64,000 nucleotides of DNA. Origin: Ascidia mentula. Lineage: Eukaryota > Chordata > Ascidiacea > Phlebobranchia > Ascidiidae. The translations under genes and the position numbers were made by a program. The DNA lies in NCBI GenBank assembly GCA_947561715.1, contig OX387200.1, positions 312,501 through 376,500 on the forward strand, read 5' to 3'. This document shows positions 1-15,000 of the stretch, in pieces. Under the pieces are notes generated by a model. It saw nothing but the letters and a program-made list of their open reading frames with translations, had not been told where the DNA came from and did not search any database. Numbering within the stretch: position 1 is the stretch's first letter; every line of letters begins with the position of its first letter.

Positions 1-3000
1 ATATTTTCATGCCATCAACACGCTCAGTGCGTCGATATATTGGGAGGATATGAGTGTTTGTGTAAAGTGGGGTACACAGGGAATGGAGACGTTCAGTGCT
101 TGGGTAATTCACCACGTTAGGGGGTGTTGTAACGCATGGTGTGGGGAAGTCACCACGTTAGGGGGTGTTGTAACGCATGGTGTGGGGAAATCACCACGTT
201 AGGGGGTGTTGTAACGCATGGTGTGGGGAAATCATCACGTTAGGGGGTGTTGTAACGCATGGTGTGGGGAAATCACCACGTTAGGGGGTCTTGTAACGCA
301 TGGTGTTGTTGACTTGCAGTCGTCGGTGTCACTCTGAAATATTGCGTGGCAAATATAAACAGCACACAGATTATCAACGGTGTGCGAATGTGGTAGCTTC
401 CCTTGATAAAACATGATCCATAAAATCAAGTTCCCGGTGGGGTTTGAACTCACAACCCTGGGCAAACCTGCCAACTGAGCTACAGGAGTTACGCTAGTAA
501 ACATATTAATCAAAATATGAAGCTGAGATCGCCATATAAGGACCTTTACAGTGGTGCAATCCAGTCTTGTCATGTGAAAGCACCCTTCTGCGTTGTCTTT
601 GTAGAATTGACAGTTGCTGTTTCCAAGTGATTTTTAAAACGATTTATTTTTTAACCATGTTCTGTTGTAAATTGTTGCAGATGTGGACGAGTGTTTGGAC
701 GGAAGTGCGAAATGCGGTGAAAATTCCTTTTGTCAGAACACGGATGGAAGTTATGTGTGTGGATGCAACCAGGGTTATACAGGGGTCGGGTATATCAAGT
801 GTGACGGTGAGATTTTATAAAGTTTGAGAGATTCAAATGAAATCTGTCAATAGAATGTTTGACCGAAGGTCGCCACAAGATAGAAGTTACCTGGTTTCCT
901 TGCGTAAACAAATAAAATGTGAAGCTGAATGGAAACGAGAAATAACGTTTTGAAACCTAGGGTTCAGCAACCTTCACTCTCTAAATATCTGCATAAAAAA
1001 ATGCCCGTACAATTACATGGACGGTTTGGAGGCTGAAGATGTCGAATTTTTTTACTATATTTTCGTCTGATAACGTCATCAAACCGTATGTTTTTTGTTT
1101 ATCAGATATAAACGAGTGCATGGAGAAGGATAGGGTGCTTTGTGATGTACAGTCAACATGCAGAAACACCCCTGGAAGTTATGAATGTGTTTGTAAGACT
1201 GGTTACAATAAACACGATGGCCAGTGTATTGGTGAGTAACAAGTGGATAACTTAATATCTGCGCTTGCTAAAATATGAGTATCAGATCGTGGGGGAAAAT
1301 TCCTAAACTGGACGATGTTTAAACGCACAACAGTCACTGCCGTTATAACGAGGTTATTATATTTACGTACAAATCGACAGACATGGACGAATGTTCAACT
1401 GACCACGGTTGCGTCACTTCCTCCACGTGTAAAAACTCTCCCGGAAGTTACGAATGTGTTTGCGACGGGGGATTCACCGGAAGGGGAAATGAAAGTTGCA
1501 TAGGTAAAAAAAATCATCAAAATCTTAAACAAACTTAATTTATTCTTATATTTTTTATCGTTCAGACATCAACGAATGCGAAAGCGGAAGTGACGATTGT
1601 GACGTAAACGCGGTTTGTGAAAACAAGATTTCAACATTTACGTGTACTTGTAAGCCAGGGTTTGCTGGAGACGGAAGAGTGTGCAATGGTAAGATTATTC
1701 GGGGATTCCCCTGTCTTGTGTCAAACTCCCTGTCGTGAACATCTAAATGCAACTTTTTTTATTCTTTTAATTTCCATTGAATCAAAACTAAAAAGAATTC
1801 TTAAATTGTTTTGTTTTCCCAGACTTGGATGAATGCCTCGTAACAGCGTCACCTTGTGGCATAGGTGGATTGTGTCAAAATAATGACGGAGGTTTTAAAT
1901 GTTTTTGTAAAACTGGATACAAACAGACGGAGGGTGGAAGATGCGAAAGTATGTGGAATATTCGCGTGTATCAAATAGTTCCAAAGTACCAGATGACTTC
2001 ATAAATCGACTGAAATTCGCTGATTGACAAACTTTTAATTTGTATTCGTTTTATTTATTACGTATGAAGCGTTGTGAAGTTAGCAGAAACAGATTGAACT
2101 ATCTTTAACTGTCGTTTAATCACTTTAAGACGTGGACGAATGCAGCACAGGAGATGCTGTTTGTAACCCGAACGCTGCTTGCGTTGACACAACCGGTTCC
2201 TACTCATGCAAGTGTGATCCTGGATTCACTGGAGACGGAAGGTTTATATGCGGAGGTGAGGAGTTGTTGAGGTTTTCTCTGGACATTGGGCGAGAAAACA
2301 TTTCAACAATAACCCCCTCTGATATTTCTCTGTTTTAGATATCAACGAGTGTCTGAACCCGAATGAAACCGATTGCGTCATCAACTCACAATGCAACAAC
2401 ACTGATGGAAGTTATGTGTGCGCATGCGCAGAAGGCTACCAAGGAATTGGGACAAAATCATGCGAAGGTTGGTTGGGTTGGGGGGGTTGTTGGGTTGGGG
2501 GGGTTGGGGGGTTGGGGGTTATTCCATGAGAGCATGCACAACACCTTGGTGCTGAACCTCATTTTAATGAGAAAATAAGAAAGTTTGTTTATAAATGCTA
2601 TGAACGCTTGGTCCAATACATGTGGTATCATTACCGGTGGCTGTGGGGGGCGGTCCTGTCTGTCATGTGACGTCATCGTACACTTTGTTACCAGTATTAA
2701 CTTGGGGTAATTACCAGATATTGACGAATGCACTCTCGGAATTTCGTCTTGCTTCCCACCATCAACATGTTATAACGAGGTCGGCGGATTCAGATGCGAT
2801 TGTGGGAGTGGATATGAAAAAGTTGATGGCTCATGCAAAGGTGGGTTTATGCTGTGGAATCGACACTTTTGCGGGATCTGAAATGTTTCAACACCAAATT
2901 CAGTGTCTCATGTTTGCAAAAAACGAAATTAGAGTAACTTTCTGTAGCAATAGAGGAAGGTAGTCGCAATTCTCGTTAATATTACTTGGAATATAACTTT

Positions 3001-6000
3001 ATATTTTTTTTCAGACGTCGACGAATGTGCGACAAATACTGACTTCTGCCACGTGATGGCGCTCTGCTCCAATCTCAACGGAAGCTACGAGTGTTCGTGC
3101 AACAGGGGATTCACCGGCGATGGAAAAGTTGCTTGCGATGGTGAAAATAAAATTTCTTTTAAATGATTTCAGGAAAAAGTTTCGTAGTTTATGAAACTAT
3201 TTCCCACCCTGTGTTCAGATATTGACGAGTGTTTGAACTCGACTTGTTCGTCGGATGAAGTTTGTCAGAATTTCCCGGGAAGTTTTAAATGTGTTTGTTC
3301 CGATGGATTCAAGAAAAATATTACTGGTGTTTGCGAAGGTAAAAACTTAAATAAAATTCGTTGCAAGTTTGGAAATAATCTTTAACATAAACCGAAATTT
3401 TCCGCATAAACTTCACACCACGTGCTTTCCTCTGTAGATATCAACGAATGCGACACAGGCAGTGCGACATGCGACAGCGACGCGACATGCGTCAACACAT
3501 TGGGAAGTTATATTTGCGGATGCAACACAGGATATGAAGACGATCAACTTGGTCAATGTTCAGGTACGGGCGGTTGTTTCAAACTTGAATCTTTCCCGGA
3601 ACCCAAACTCTCCCTGTGGTCACACAAAACGTAGAAACAGTTATCGAAGCTCACTGACTAATTTCTTCACAAACGATTTTCTCAGTTTCCACACAGAACA
3701 ACTTTGTTCAACGACGCGAATTAATTTTTTCTTCAACTAAAGCTTGCACAGTCCCATATATCTCCATGAGATCTGCAGTCCTATTTCTCAAGGCGTAAAG
3801 GTTCAGGAATATCTCTTGCCCTGGAGTCCTGGATAAATCCCATCTAATCTCTGTACAAACACATAGTTGTCATATTTCTATCATCAGATGTTGACGAATG
3901 CCAGGATCCAAACGCTTGTGGGGAAAACTCTGAGTGTTCGAACAACTTGGGAAGTTTCGCGTGTCTGTGTCTCGATGGATTTGAGGGGGACGCCTACCGG
4001 GGTTGCCAAGGTAACGACCCATCCACTATAGCGCTCCTAGTGTTTGTCGTATTATGTTGCAATATACTTTTGCATGAGTTGAACTATTGCAAATCTGTTG
4101 ATGACGTTTTAAAGTTTGAAATCTTCCCGTAATTCAAAATATTTCAGACGAGGACGAATGTGGTTTGGGAACATCGGATTGTGACGTCATAACCACCCAT
4201 TGTTCGAATCTGTTCGGTGGATTCGAATGTTTGTGCAAACCTGGTTATGAAGAGGATTCGATATCGAATCTTTGTCTAGGTAGGTTTCAACATGAAATAA
4301 AAGACTTTTGGGACTTCATTACGTCATCATTTTGTGACACATGCAGACCGCCATGCTTTTATTTCCGTGCAGAAATCAACGAATGTTTGAACCCAACAAC
4401 TTCCTGCCGTCCAAACTCACAATGTGTCAACACACCTGGGAGTCACGTGTGTAAATGTAACGACGGATTCCAAGATATTGACGGAGTTTGTGTCGGTGAG
4501 TTCATTGTGGAAGTTCTGACATCGAGTTGTATACGAACTTCCGACCACTCAATTCTAATTCTTTTGCATTGAAATTTTTTGTCATGAGCTGTCGGTGAGA
4601 TTTGAACTCACGACCCTGAGTATTGCGGACAATCGCTTTGTCTGGAGAATGGAAATATTAGCCATGTTATATTAATGGTGCAACTTGCCAGTCGGCATCA
4701 AACCTTGAATACTTCAACAACTTACGCAGTTATCAACGAATTTCTTCCCAGATATTAACGAGTGTTTGTTGGAGGGGAGCAGATGCCCCCCCAACTCCAG
4801 ATGTCGAAACATCCCTGGAAGTTATTCATGTGATTGTTCGGATGGTTTCACTGCGTTCGGACAACTATGCGAAGGTGGGACTTCCCCTTGTGTGAAACCG
4901 ACTTACTTACAGTGTTTTCCATGTAGACGTCAACGAGTGTTTGAAACCTGACGTGAAATGCCAGAATAACTCTGTGTGTTCGAACACGAAAGGAAGTTAC
5001 CAATGTTCGTGTACAAGGGGATTCACGGATACTGGTTATGGAATTTGCAAAGGTTGGATGACAAAATAATGGTTTGAAAATTGTATTTCGAATGCCCTTG
5101 TAGTCAAGTTTACATAAATCATGGCAAAAAACAATTCATTTTTATATTTTTCTTTTGTTTTTTAAGGTAGGGTTAACAATTTGCATCAACGAACGGCAAA
5201 GAATCTGACTGAAATAACCTGCAATTACCTGATGTATGGTTTATTTTTATTCCAGACATCGACGAATGTGCGGTTTCTCCCAATCCCTGCGCCCCCAACT
5301 CTCTTTGTGACAACACAATCGGTTCTTACTCGTGTAAATGTGGCGACGGTTTCTCTGGAGACGGAATTGCGTCATGCACAGGTGGGGAAACCCCTTGATA
5401 TTATTTAGTAATTAAATTTTACACTTTATTGTAGCAAACTTTAACCTTTTCCAGTTCCCAATCCATATCTCCGTCATAATTCCACGTTTTTATTTCAGAT
5501 GTTGACGAGTGTTTGGTTGAGTTTCCATGTGATGGTGAAGCTTTGTGCAGCAACACACCTGGAAGTTACAACTGCAAGTGCAAGGAAGGTTTCATGGGGA
5601 CTGGGATCGGTTCATACTCATGTCAAGGTATTGCTGAATATTCTACTTCGTCAAACACTGCAACAAACGTGCAGATAATAATGTTAATAAATTGAACAAA
5701 ATAAGTGCTTTGAACAACTTTAAGAGGCGACTTTTTTCCTTCAATGGAATTTCTTTGCTTCAGTGATTGATTATGAAACAGAACATTTACAAAAACACAG
5801 TTGTAGACCGAAAGTTAGAGAGGAGCTTGTTAAGTTCATTCAAAACTTTTTATGTTTAAAATACGTTTTCCTACCTCAGATATTGACGAATGTTCTGGTG
5901 GTGATAGATGCGGGGTGAATACGAATTGTTTCAACACTGTTGGAAGTTTTACTTGTGAGTGTGAGGTTGGATATACGGGAACTCCTTTCACACAATGCAC

Positions 6001-9000
6001 AGGTTCGGGATTATGACGTCACTATAGCTATTCTGCCTTCCTGATGAAAAACTAGAATCCCTGATATTCTGGTTTATCAATTACTGGTTGATGTATCTCG
6101 CTCAGTTTTAATATAACAACATTCGAGTATTTGTAAAAAAGTTACATAAAATTTAGTTGAAAGGAAAAAAGCGTCATTTATTTATATTTATTTGTCATTT
6201 CCATGGCAACAGACATCGACGAATGTTCCGCCGCATCTTCGGGTTGTCATGACAATGCCGAATGCACGAACTCCCCCGGAAGTTTCAAGTGCGCATGCGC
6301 AGAAGGCTACACGGGCGACGGAATCACGAATTGTTCAAGTTGGTTTCCCACGAAATACTGTGACGTAACAAAATATTAATATTTCTATGTGTAGACGTTG
6401 ACGAGTGTTTGTTGGGTGGGGCTTGCCACAGTTCTGCCACGTGTCAAGACGTGATTGGTAGTTACAAATGCAAATGTAACGAAGGTTACCGGGGCGACGG
6501 AGTGACGTCATGCCAGGGTAAGATTTCTGTGCTAGAAATGGACGGTGTTTCAAATGCAGTGAAACTGGAGAGTCATAAAATGTTTACAAGAGATTGATTT
6601 CTAACTCACATATCTGTGAGGGACTCCCGCCATGTGTTGGCAACTACATCAATTTGTGTTCAACTTTGGACCTGAACTTTTCAGATGTGGACGAATGCCT
6701 TCTACAAGTTGACGATTGTGACGTCAACGCTGATTGCGTCAACAACCTTGGGTCATACGAGTGCAAATGTAGAGCAGGATATCAGATAATTGGGAAAGTT
6801 TGCACGGGTGAGTGTGAAAGGTTGTGGGTTCGAACCCCACATATACCTCCTAAGATATTTCAACGAGTTTGTTGCATATTTGATTAAATTTTGGTTCAAA
6901 CTGACAAAAACAAAAGGACATCGACTTTTTAAAAGAAAAGTTTGGTTAATTGAATAATTTTTTTCGTGAATTCAATAGACTTAACTTTTTATGTTATCTT
7001 GGTGCAGATATGGACGAGTGTAGTTTGGATATGCCTTGTGCTGATAACGCACTTTGCACTAATACCGACGGAAGCTACTTGTGCGCATGCGCAGAAGGTT
7101 ACATGGGTCATGGGAAAATGTCATGCATGAGTGAGTATCACAACTTAACCGTGCGATTTTTTTCAAACATTTTTGCAAAATATTGATTTTCTTGCAGACA
7201 TCAACGAGTGCGACAACACTTCAATATGCACAAGTAACGCTGGATGTACAGACTTGGATGGGAGTTACACTTGTATGTGTGATGATGGATATACTGGGGA
7301 TGGCCGTCTCTATTGCTCAGGTAAGTTCGGGTCTGCTTCCAATTTGTTGTTTCCACGCCAACTACTTTACAAATAAATATCGGTGCTAACCTCGGGGTTA
7401 ATCCAGTCCTGTGTCTTGGCATTAATATTCCTTATGAAATTTTCCACAGAAATCGCTTCAGACCGCACTTAATTTAAAACAACGTTGGTTTTTCAACCGA
7501 TTTTTTCATCCCCAGATGTCGATAATTGCCAAAGCGGACGTCACGATTGTCATGACAACGCTGATTGCATCAACTTGCCGGGTTCGTATAGTTGCAGGTG
7601 TGTGGAAGGTTACTCGGGAGATGGGAAGAAGGTTTGTGAAGGTGAGTCGACGGTCACATAATTTATCACCTCATGTGATTTGGAATTTATGGTTTAATAA
7701 TATTCCAGCAAATTATAATGCTGTGACTTCCCAAACAATTTAATTTGAAGAAACTTTAACTTGACTCACTTTCCAGATATTGATGAATGTCTTGACCCAA
7801 CCGCGTGTACGTCATCAGCCACGTGTTCAAATTTGGCGGGAAGTTTTGAATGCACGTGCAAGGAAGGTTACGCGGGAAACGGGTTCACGTGTGTAGGTTC
7901 GTGTCACGTGATTAACCTTACATCATTACAATTTTCAATATCGGTTATTGTTGAATTTTCACGTAGATATTGACGAGTGCGTTCACACCACTCACAACTG
8001 TACAAAGAATGCGCTTTGTTCGAACACAGGGGGGTCCTTTGTTTGTTCGTGTGACGTAGGTTTCAGTGGAAATCCAGTAGAATCTTGTTCAGGTGAATAT
8101 TTAATCCTCACCATGATCGGTCGCATCGTGATGTGCTTTTGCGACATAATTATTACACTGCTTATGTTTATGCAGACGTGGACGAGTGTACAGACGGTAT
8201 CGATACATGCCACAAGTGGGCGCAGTGCGACAACACCGTGGGAAGTTACGAGTGCCAATGCGGAAGTGGATTTATTGGGGACGGAACATTTTGTCAAGGT
8301 TTTATTCGCTTTAAACGAGTTTTTGGACTTTTAAAGAATTTGTCATGCAATAAATTCATCACACGAAAGGAAATTTTGCAACTGTTGTTTGTTTGAGGCA
8401 ACTTATGTTGTTTGAGGCAACTCATGTTGTTTGAGGCAACTTATGTTGTTTGAGGCAACTCATGTTGTTTGAGGCAACTCATGTTGTTTGAGGCAACTTA
8501 TGTTGTTTGAGGCAACTCATGTTGTTTGAGGCAACTCATGTTGTTTGAGGCAACTTATGTTGTTTAATTCTCATCGAGTTATTTTGCGTCCAGATATCAA
8601 CGAATGTTCAACTTTCGTATGTCGGAATAACTCGAAATGCGTCAACAACGATGGCGGGTTCGAATGTGAATGTGATGACTCGTACGAGTTTGACGGAAGC
8701 GAGTGCAAAGGTGAGTTCACAAAATTATCTTTCATATTTTGTAACTTTTACCGATTCTACTTTTGTTCCAGATATCGACGAGTGCTCACGTGATCTGGAT
8801 GATTGCGTCACAAACGAGTTGTGTGTGAATGTTGAGGGAGGATGGGAATGTGAATGTAAGAGCGGATTCGAGAGAAATTCCAACACTGATTTGTGCGAAG
8901 GTGAGGAAACATTCGAAGTTGATGCTCAACCATTGAAAGACTCTAAAATATTCCGATAAAAAACTGACGGGCAACGAACAAAGTGTTGATGAAATTGTTA

Positions 9001-12000
9001 AAACTATTAATTGATAAAAACCCTCTTAGAAACTCTACAAAACATGTGATTGTAAATTTCACAATTATTCATGTAGATATTGACGAATGTAATCTCCCAA
9101 ATAATTGTTCCATCAACTCGAGCTGCTCCAACCTTCCTGGCTCTTACTCATGTGAATGCAACAGAGGTTTCATGGGGGATGGAAGTGAATGTAAAGGTAA
9201 GATCAGGTTGTCCTGGTCAAAGTAGCGATAAGTTGGAAATATCTCCCTCTTGATGTTGGCGCACTATTTTGAAAATCTTTTCGAAATATGAAACAAAACG
9301 TTTGTTTCCACCAGACATCGACGAATGTTCGATTGGAACATCGGATTGTAAACCACTCTCCGAATGTTCGAACACTCTTGGAAGTTATTTGTGTGTTTGT
9401 GAAAGCGGATATGCGTTACAACAAAGCGGCTACTGTACAGGTATGTAACATAAAGGAAGCAAATACCATGTGCACACTATATATAGAGATGCAATGTCCT
9501 GTGATAAAGTTTAAAAAATTAACATTAACAATACATTGAGATTTGCTGTCGGTGGGAATCGAACCGGTTACCCTTTGTCCACATATAGGTTTTTATGCAG
9601 TCTTTGTGTAATAAGAATTCTCATTTAGACATCGATGAATGTGAAGTTTCGAACGATTGTGTTTCCCAATCTCTCTGTACGAACACGGTTGGGGGGTACA
9701 CGTGTAAATGTGAGCAAGGTTACCATGGAGACGGAAGGAAAAGTTGCCAAGGTCAGATGAGTTTCTTATGTGTCAAATTAGACTCGCACAAGTTAAGTGG
9801 GAAATGCGAAACTGACCAATTTTCCTTTTCATGAAAAAGCAAAAAATTAAAAAAGTTAAATTCGTAAAATTAAAATTTTGCCGAAACGGACGATTTAAAC
9901 CCGTTATTCCCACAGATATCGACGAGTGTTCGTTAAACGAGCTGAACAAATGTAGTGATGACGCCAAGTGTTTGAACACAATCGGATCTTACAACTGTTC
10001 GTGTAATGACGGCTTGACTGGGGATGGATTTGTTTGCAAAGGTAAGAATTTATTGGTTTTTAACTCGTCTTTTCAAATATTTTAAAATAAAAATACAACG
10101 AAAAAAAAGTTTTGGGAAAGTTTTGTAAAACATTAACTGAAGGCATTTTTTTTAAATTCAAATGCTGGATTTAAATCAATAACTTGTTGAAAAAAACCAA
10201 TTACTTTCAGATATTGACGAGTGTTCAATTGGATCTGGAAATTGCCCCAACAACTCAACTTGCCACAACACAGCTGGGAGTTTCATATGTACATGTAACA
10301 CGGGATATCAGCGTGTGAACGAATCATGCACAAGTACGAACTAATTCAGTCTTCTTATTGAAAATATTTCGAATGAATAAGAACTTTACATCTGACACCA
10401 ATCCATAATAATCAATTCAATATCTGGGTTTAAAGAGATCGGTTGCAAGTTGCAAAAAAACTTTTGTGGTGAATTTCGTTGATGAATTAAAACACAAGAT
10501 ACATAGGAACACTAACAAAGAAAAAACTCATATTAATTCTGGAAATAAACAAACTGGCCCACAGTGCTGAAAACGTTGACATGTTTCACTGATGATGACA
10601 CAAGTTTTTGCTGAAAACGTTTTAACTAAATTAAAACATGTCAATATTTTGAGCACTATGGGCCAGAGGTTTATTCTCACAAGTTACAGAGTTGTTCAAA
10701 TTATATTTCAAAACTTCTTTTCCTCTCCAGACATCGACGAGTGTTCAGCCCCACAAGCATGCCACGTGGATGGGGAGTGTATTGACACAGATGGGAGTTA
10801 TCAGTGTTATTGTTTGGAAGGTTTTACTGGTGATGGAACAAACGATTGCTCAGGTGATTAAAGTTACCATAGTAACATACATGTGTGTAACTAACAAGGT
10901 TTGCTTCGAATAATTCTGTTGAATATTCGTTGACGAAAACATTGCCGATGTCGAATTATAAAATAATTTAACGTTTCCAGTTTGTAGCTTGAACCCCCTG
11001 TTGCTAATATTGTTAAACCACAAGCAGACGATCTTAAGCTTCCGTTTTGTCGGCAAGATCGTCTATAGTCACACCAAGCTGCACTGATCAAACCTTGTTA
11101 GGTCGAAACAGTTGACATCTGTTTGTAGCTTACAGAATTCATATGATAATTGCCATGGCTCCATGTTTATTCACATGAACTAATTCCATCTAGATATCAA
11201 CGAGTGTTTGGATGGATCGCACGGATGCGTGGATAACTCAGACTGCATCAACACAGTTGGAAGTTACATATGTCAATGTTCCCCCGGTTTCACTGGAGAT
11301 TCAAACTCTTACTGTGAAGGTAGGAATGTGAGTATGACGTATCTGTCGCATGATATTTAAACTTTCCTGATATTTCAGTTGTCACAACTCCACCACCAGC
11401 TACAACAACACAAGCACCAGGTCAGTTTAAACTGTGTCTAAAATATTACGTGGTTATCTGAATAATATTGACCCAAGTTACGATAAATAAAACTTGGTGG
11501 GTTCCAGTCCCTTTCACACCTTGTTTTCCACCAGACGTAGACGAATGTAGCAGGGGAGATGCGGATTGCCAACTTAACTCTGAGTGTGTGAACACGTATG
11601 GGAGTTATGAATGTAAATGCAACACTGGTTATACTGGAGACGGGAAGTCGTATTGCTTTGGTGAGGACTTTTTCGGCACCCTTCGAATCAATTTAAAGTA
11701 TTTGGGTGTAACTGAGTATGTGAATGTATTTGAGGACTTAAACATTAAAATCATTCTGGATTGAACCCATATGAAATCCCCACTATGTTCCGCATAATAA
11801 CAACACAAAACCTAAATGGTCCCAAATTTTTTTGTAAATCTGTTTGATAAGATGATATATTTGTCAATGAGCATAGCAAACCTGTTACTTTGCCACTCAA
11901 ACTGACAGATTTAATATATTTAGTTTTTCCTTTTTGTGGTCATAGATATTGACGAATGTTCAACGGGTGAATTCACATGCCAGAGAAATTCTGAGTGTCA

Positions 12001-15000
12001 GAACACGGTTGGAAGTTACACGTGTAACTGTGTGATTGGTTATTTACTACGGGAGAAAATGTGCAAAGGTAAGACTGTTAACAAACATCTAATGATTTTT
12101 TTCAATCTATTTGTGATAAAAATACTTCTGCTGGTTTTCAATGGTTGGAAATATGATTTCTATGGTGATTTTTTGCACAGATATAGACGAGTGTTCGAAC
12201 AATACTCACAACTGCCACCCAGCGGCCACTTGTGTGAATCGGGAAGGTTCGTATTCGTGTAGTTGTGACAACGGTTACCAAGGAGACGGCGTCACGTGCT
12301 CAGGTTGGTTTCCAACTTCAAAATCATCGACCGTAAAATCTGTGAAATGTTTGAACTACTTTCGTATCTCTGCTATGTTTGCGAGGCGTCTTCGAATTTG
12401 GTTTTCCTTGTTTATTTTAATACTTGTTGTTACTTTGCAGATATCGACGAGTGTTCAAAATCTGCATCCCTCTGTACTTCTTACTCAACATGCGAAAATA
12501 TTCCTGGAAGCTACAGATGTGAATGTGATGAAGGTTATGAGCTTAAAAATGGTGAAACACTTTGTTCAGGTAAATATCAACATCGATATTATTCGTCTGA
12601 GAATGTTTATTATTATTAATACAACTTGCTCACGTGTTTCTTATTGGGTAAAATCTTACAATTGTGATGGAATAATGAAGCGTTCCTTGTAACTCGTCCT
12701 TACACCTTAATACTCTTCACAACAATTGTTGTGTTCCAATTTAAACCCTAATGTTTAAAGACGTGGACGAATGTGGCGACAGTTCTACATTTTCATGTGG
12801 AGGAAATTCAACTTGTAAAAACACGGTTGGAAGTTATTCGTGTGTTTGTAAAGAAGGCTACTCGGGGATTCCCCCACATCAATGCACAGGTACACATGGA
12901 TTCTACTTGTATTATGACGCAACAATTCTGAAATAAAAATTAAATTACCTCGAATAAATATTTATTTTTAATCAAAATATTCAAACAAACAACTTTTCGT
13001 GTCAGATATGGACGAATGCCAACAAGGTACAAGTGACTGTGGAACGAATTCACTGTGCACGAATCTACAGGGAGGATATCAATGTGATTGTAAGAGCGGA
13101 TATACCGGTGATCCTAAGGGAGTGTGTACAGGTAAATCTAACAGCAAAATTGCATGGGTTACAGGGAGAGTTTTATGCGAACGTAAGGAAATAAATCGGA
13201 AATGTTTTTGGCGCTTCATCATTTCATGATTTTTTTTATTTAAAAACCTACACTTTGTTTTAGATATTGACGAATGCGATGCAGTCTCGAGTCCGTGCCC
13301 TCATAATTCGGTGTGCAGGAACACTAGAGGGAGCTACACCTGTGATTGCGTCACAGGGTTCACGGGAGATGGAAAGACTTGTTCAGGTAATTGTGTAAAA
13401 AGTACGGTTTAAACGTTTGTGAAGTTTCAAGGAAAAAAAATGCGTGTTTATTTTGATACTTTTCTCCTCACTTATATCACGTTTCCTCCATCCAATGTGA
13501 CGTAACAATGCGGTTTGTTGATTCCAGATATAAACGAATGCAAAGTTACGCCAAGCATTTGTTTCTCAAACTCACAATGTTTGAATAATGTTGGAAGTTA
13601 TGAGTGTTCGTGTGAAGCTGGTTACTGGAAATCAACTTCTGATCAATGCCAAGGTTCGAGTTTATTTACTGAGACACAAAAAAAGTCTTTGTAAAGTTTT
13701 TCTTTAAACTCAACCACGTGTTCATGTGGCTGATTGAGCGGTTCTAGAATATTCCAATGAAGCTTTTGTTTGATGTCATCTGATTTATAAATTGAAAAAA
13801 AAACGATGAATGCTTAACCGAGGGCCAGATAGTGTTAACTTTAGTCGGCTAATCTTTACATACAGAGTACATTGGTTATTTATCAAGGTTTAATGTTGGT
13901 GCAGATATTGACGAATGTTCTTCTGGGGAGGACGATTGCATGCCTGTGCTTGCAACTTGCTCCAACACTATTGGAAGTTTTACTTGTTCATGTACGGATG
14001 GATATCGTGGTGATGGAAAGAATTGTATTTGTAAGTTCCGACTTTATTTTACACTGAATAAAGTCAAGCTGTTGAAAGCAGTGGGTTAATTGTTTGGGGC
14101 AGAATATGTAGCAAAAACCTTCATATTAAATTGAAACCGTTTTGTGTTTACAGCCAAAGACTTGTGTGGAACTGGACAACACGATTGTCCGGATGACAAG
14201 GTTTGCCAGAACACAGAAGACAGCTTCAAATGTGTTTGCAAGGTTGGCTATCGGATGCTGGGAGACGTCTGTGAAGGTATGACGTCATCGATTGACCTGG
14301 AGTAACCCGCTTTTCCCTAATCACGTGACACTTTAATTGATCTTCAGACATCAATGAATGTTCAACGACGCCCTCCGTTTGTGACGTGAATGCCGATTGT
14401 GACAACACAGTTGGTAGTTATGTTTGTTCGTGTGTTGATGGTTACGTAGGAGATGGTTTAACTTGCGATGGTGAGTTTGGCTTTAAACAAAGTTGTTGGT
14501 TTTCTTTTTCTTTTTTTGTCGTTGTAAATGTTCACATTATTGTGACGTCACTGATAATAAGTTTCATCACACCTCTCATCCGATCTATACTCTAGACGTG
14601 GATGAGTGTTCCGACCCATCGTTAAACAATTGTGATTCGGCCACTGTTTGTGTGAATACAAGGGGAACATTCAGATGTGATTGTGCACCTGGTTATACCG
14701 GTTATGTTGAGAAATGCGAAGGTTGGTCCTCATTCGATAACGTATATGTAGATTGTATAAAGTGCAATATGTGATAAACATATGCCATGCTCTCGAAACC
14801 ACTGCTTATTTCGCAACAATTCAGGATTTTATTACAAATATTAAAAAATTCAGAGTTGAAATTATTAAAATTTAAACGTTGATCCAATATTCTTCACTAA
14901 TATTTTCAGACATCAACGAATGCGACGACCCTGACGTCAGCAATTGTTCAAACAATGCTAACTGTTCAAACACACCGGGAAGTTATAACTGCGCATGCGC

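Larger units (their letters stand above)
1..11319 (+). other. EGF array 1: 38 EGF-like modules, one per exon
   Basis: Exons: 1-103 (partial), 681-806, 1106-1231, 1381-1503, 1566-1688, 1823-1948, 2130-2255, 2339-2467, 2718-2840, 3015-3140, 3219-3338, 3438-3563, 3888-4010, 4148-4279, 4373-4495, 4752-4874, 4927-5052, 5256-5381, 5499-5627, 5880-6002, 6213-6338, 6395-6517, 6685-6807, 7008-7130, 7198-7320, 7516-7641, 7777-7896, 7967-8092, 8176-8298, 8594-8710, 8772-8900, 9077-9196, 9315-9440, 9629-9751, 9916-10041, 10211-10333, 10731-10853, 11194-11319. All 37 complete exons are multiples of three, with phase 1 at both ends. Each starts with D-I-D/N-E-C or a close variant (calcium-binding EGF) and has six cysteines. 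Most carry C-x-N-T-x-G-S-Y/F-x-C-x-C, the Asp/Asn beta-hydroxylation signature. Variants: 7516 reads DVDNC, 4148 DEDEC, 4373 EINEC. Confidence 0.95.

Noticed and set aside
104-306. Regular repeats resembling a CRISPR array
   Set aside because: Copies are directly tandem without spacers and lie in a eukaryotic intron; this is a minisatellite.
235-573. 112-codon minus-strand frame
   Set aside because: It is a by-product of the 41-bp minisatellite and the tRNA-derived fragment.
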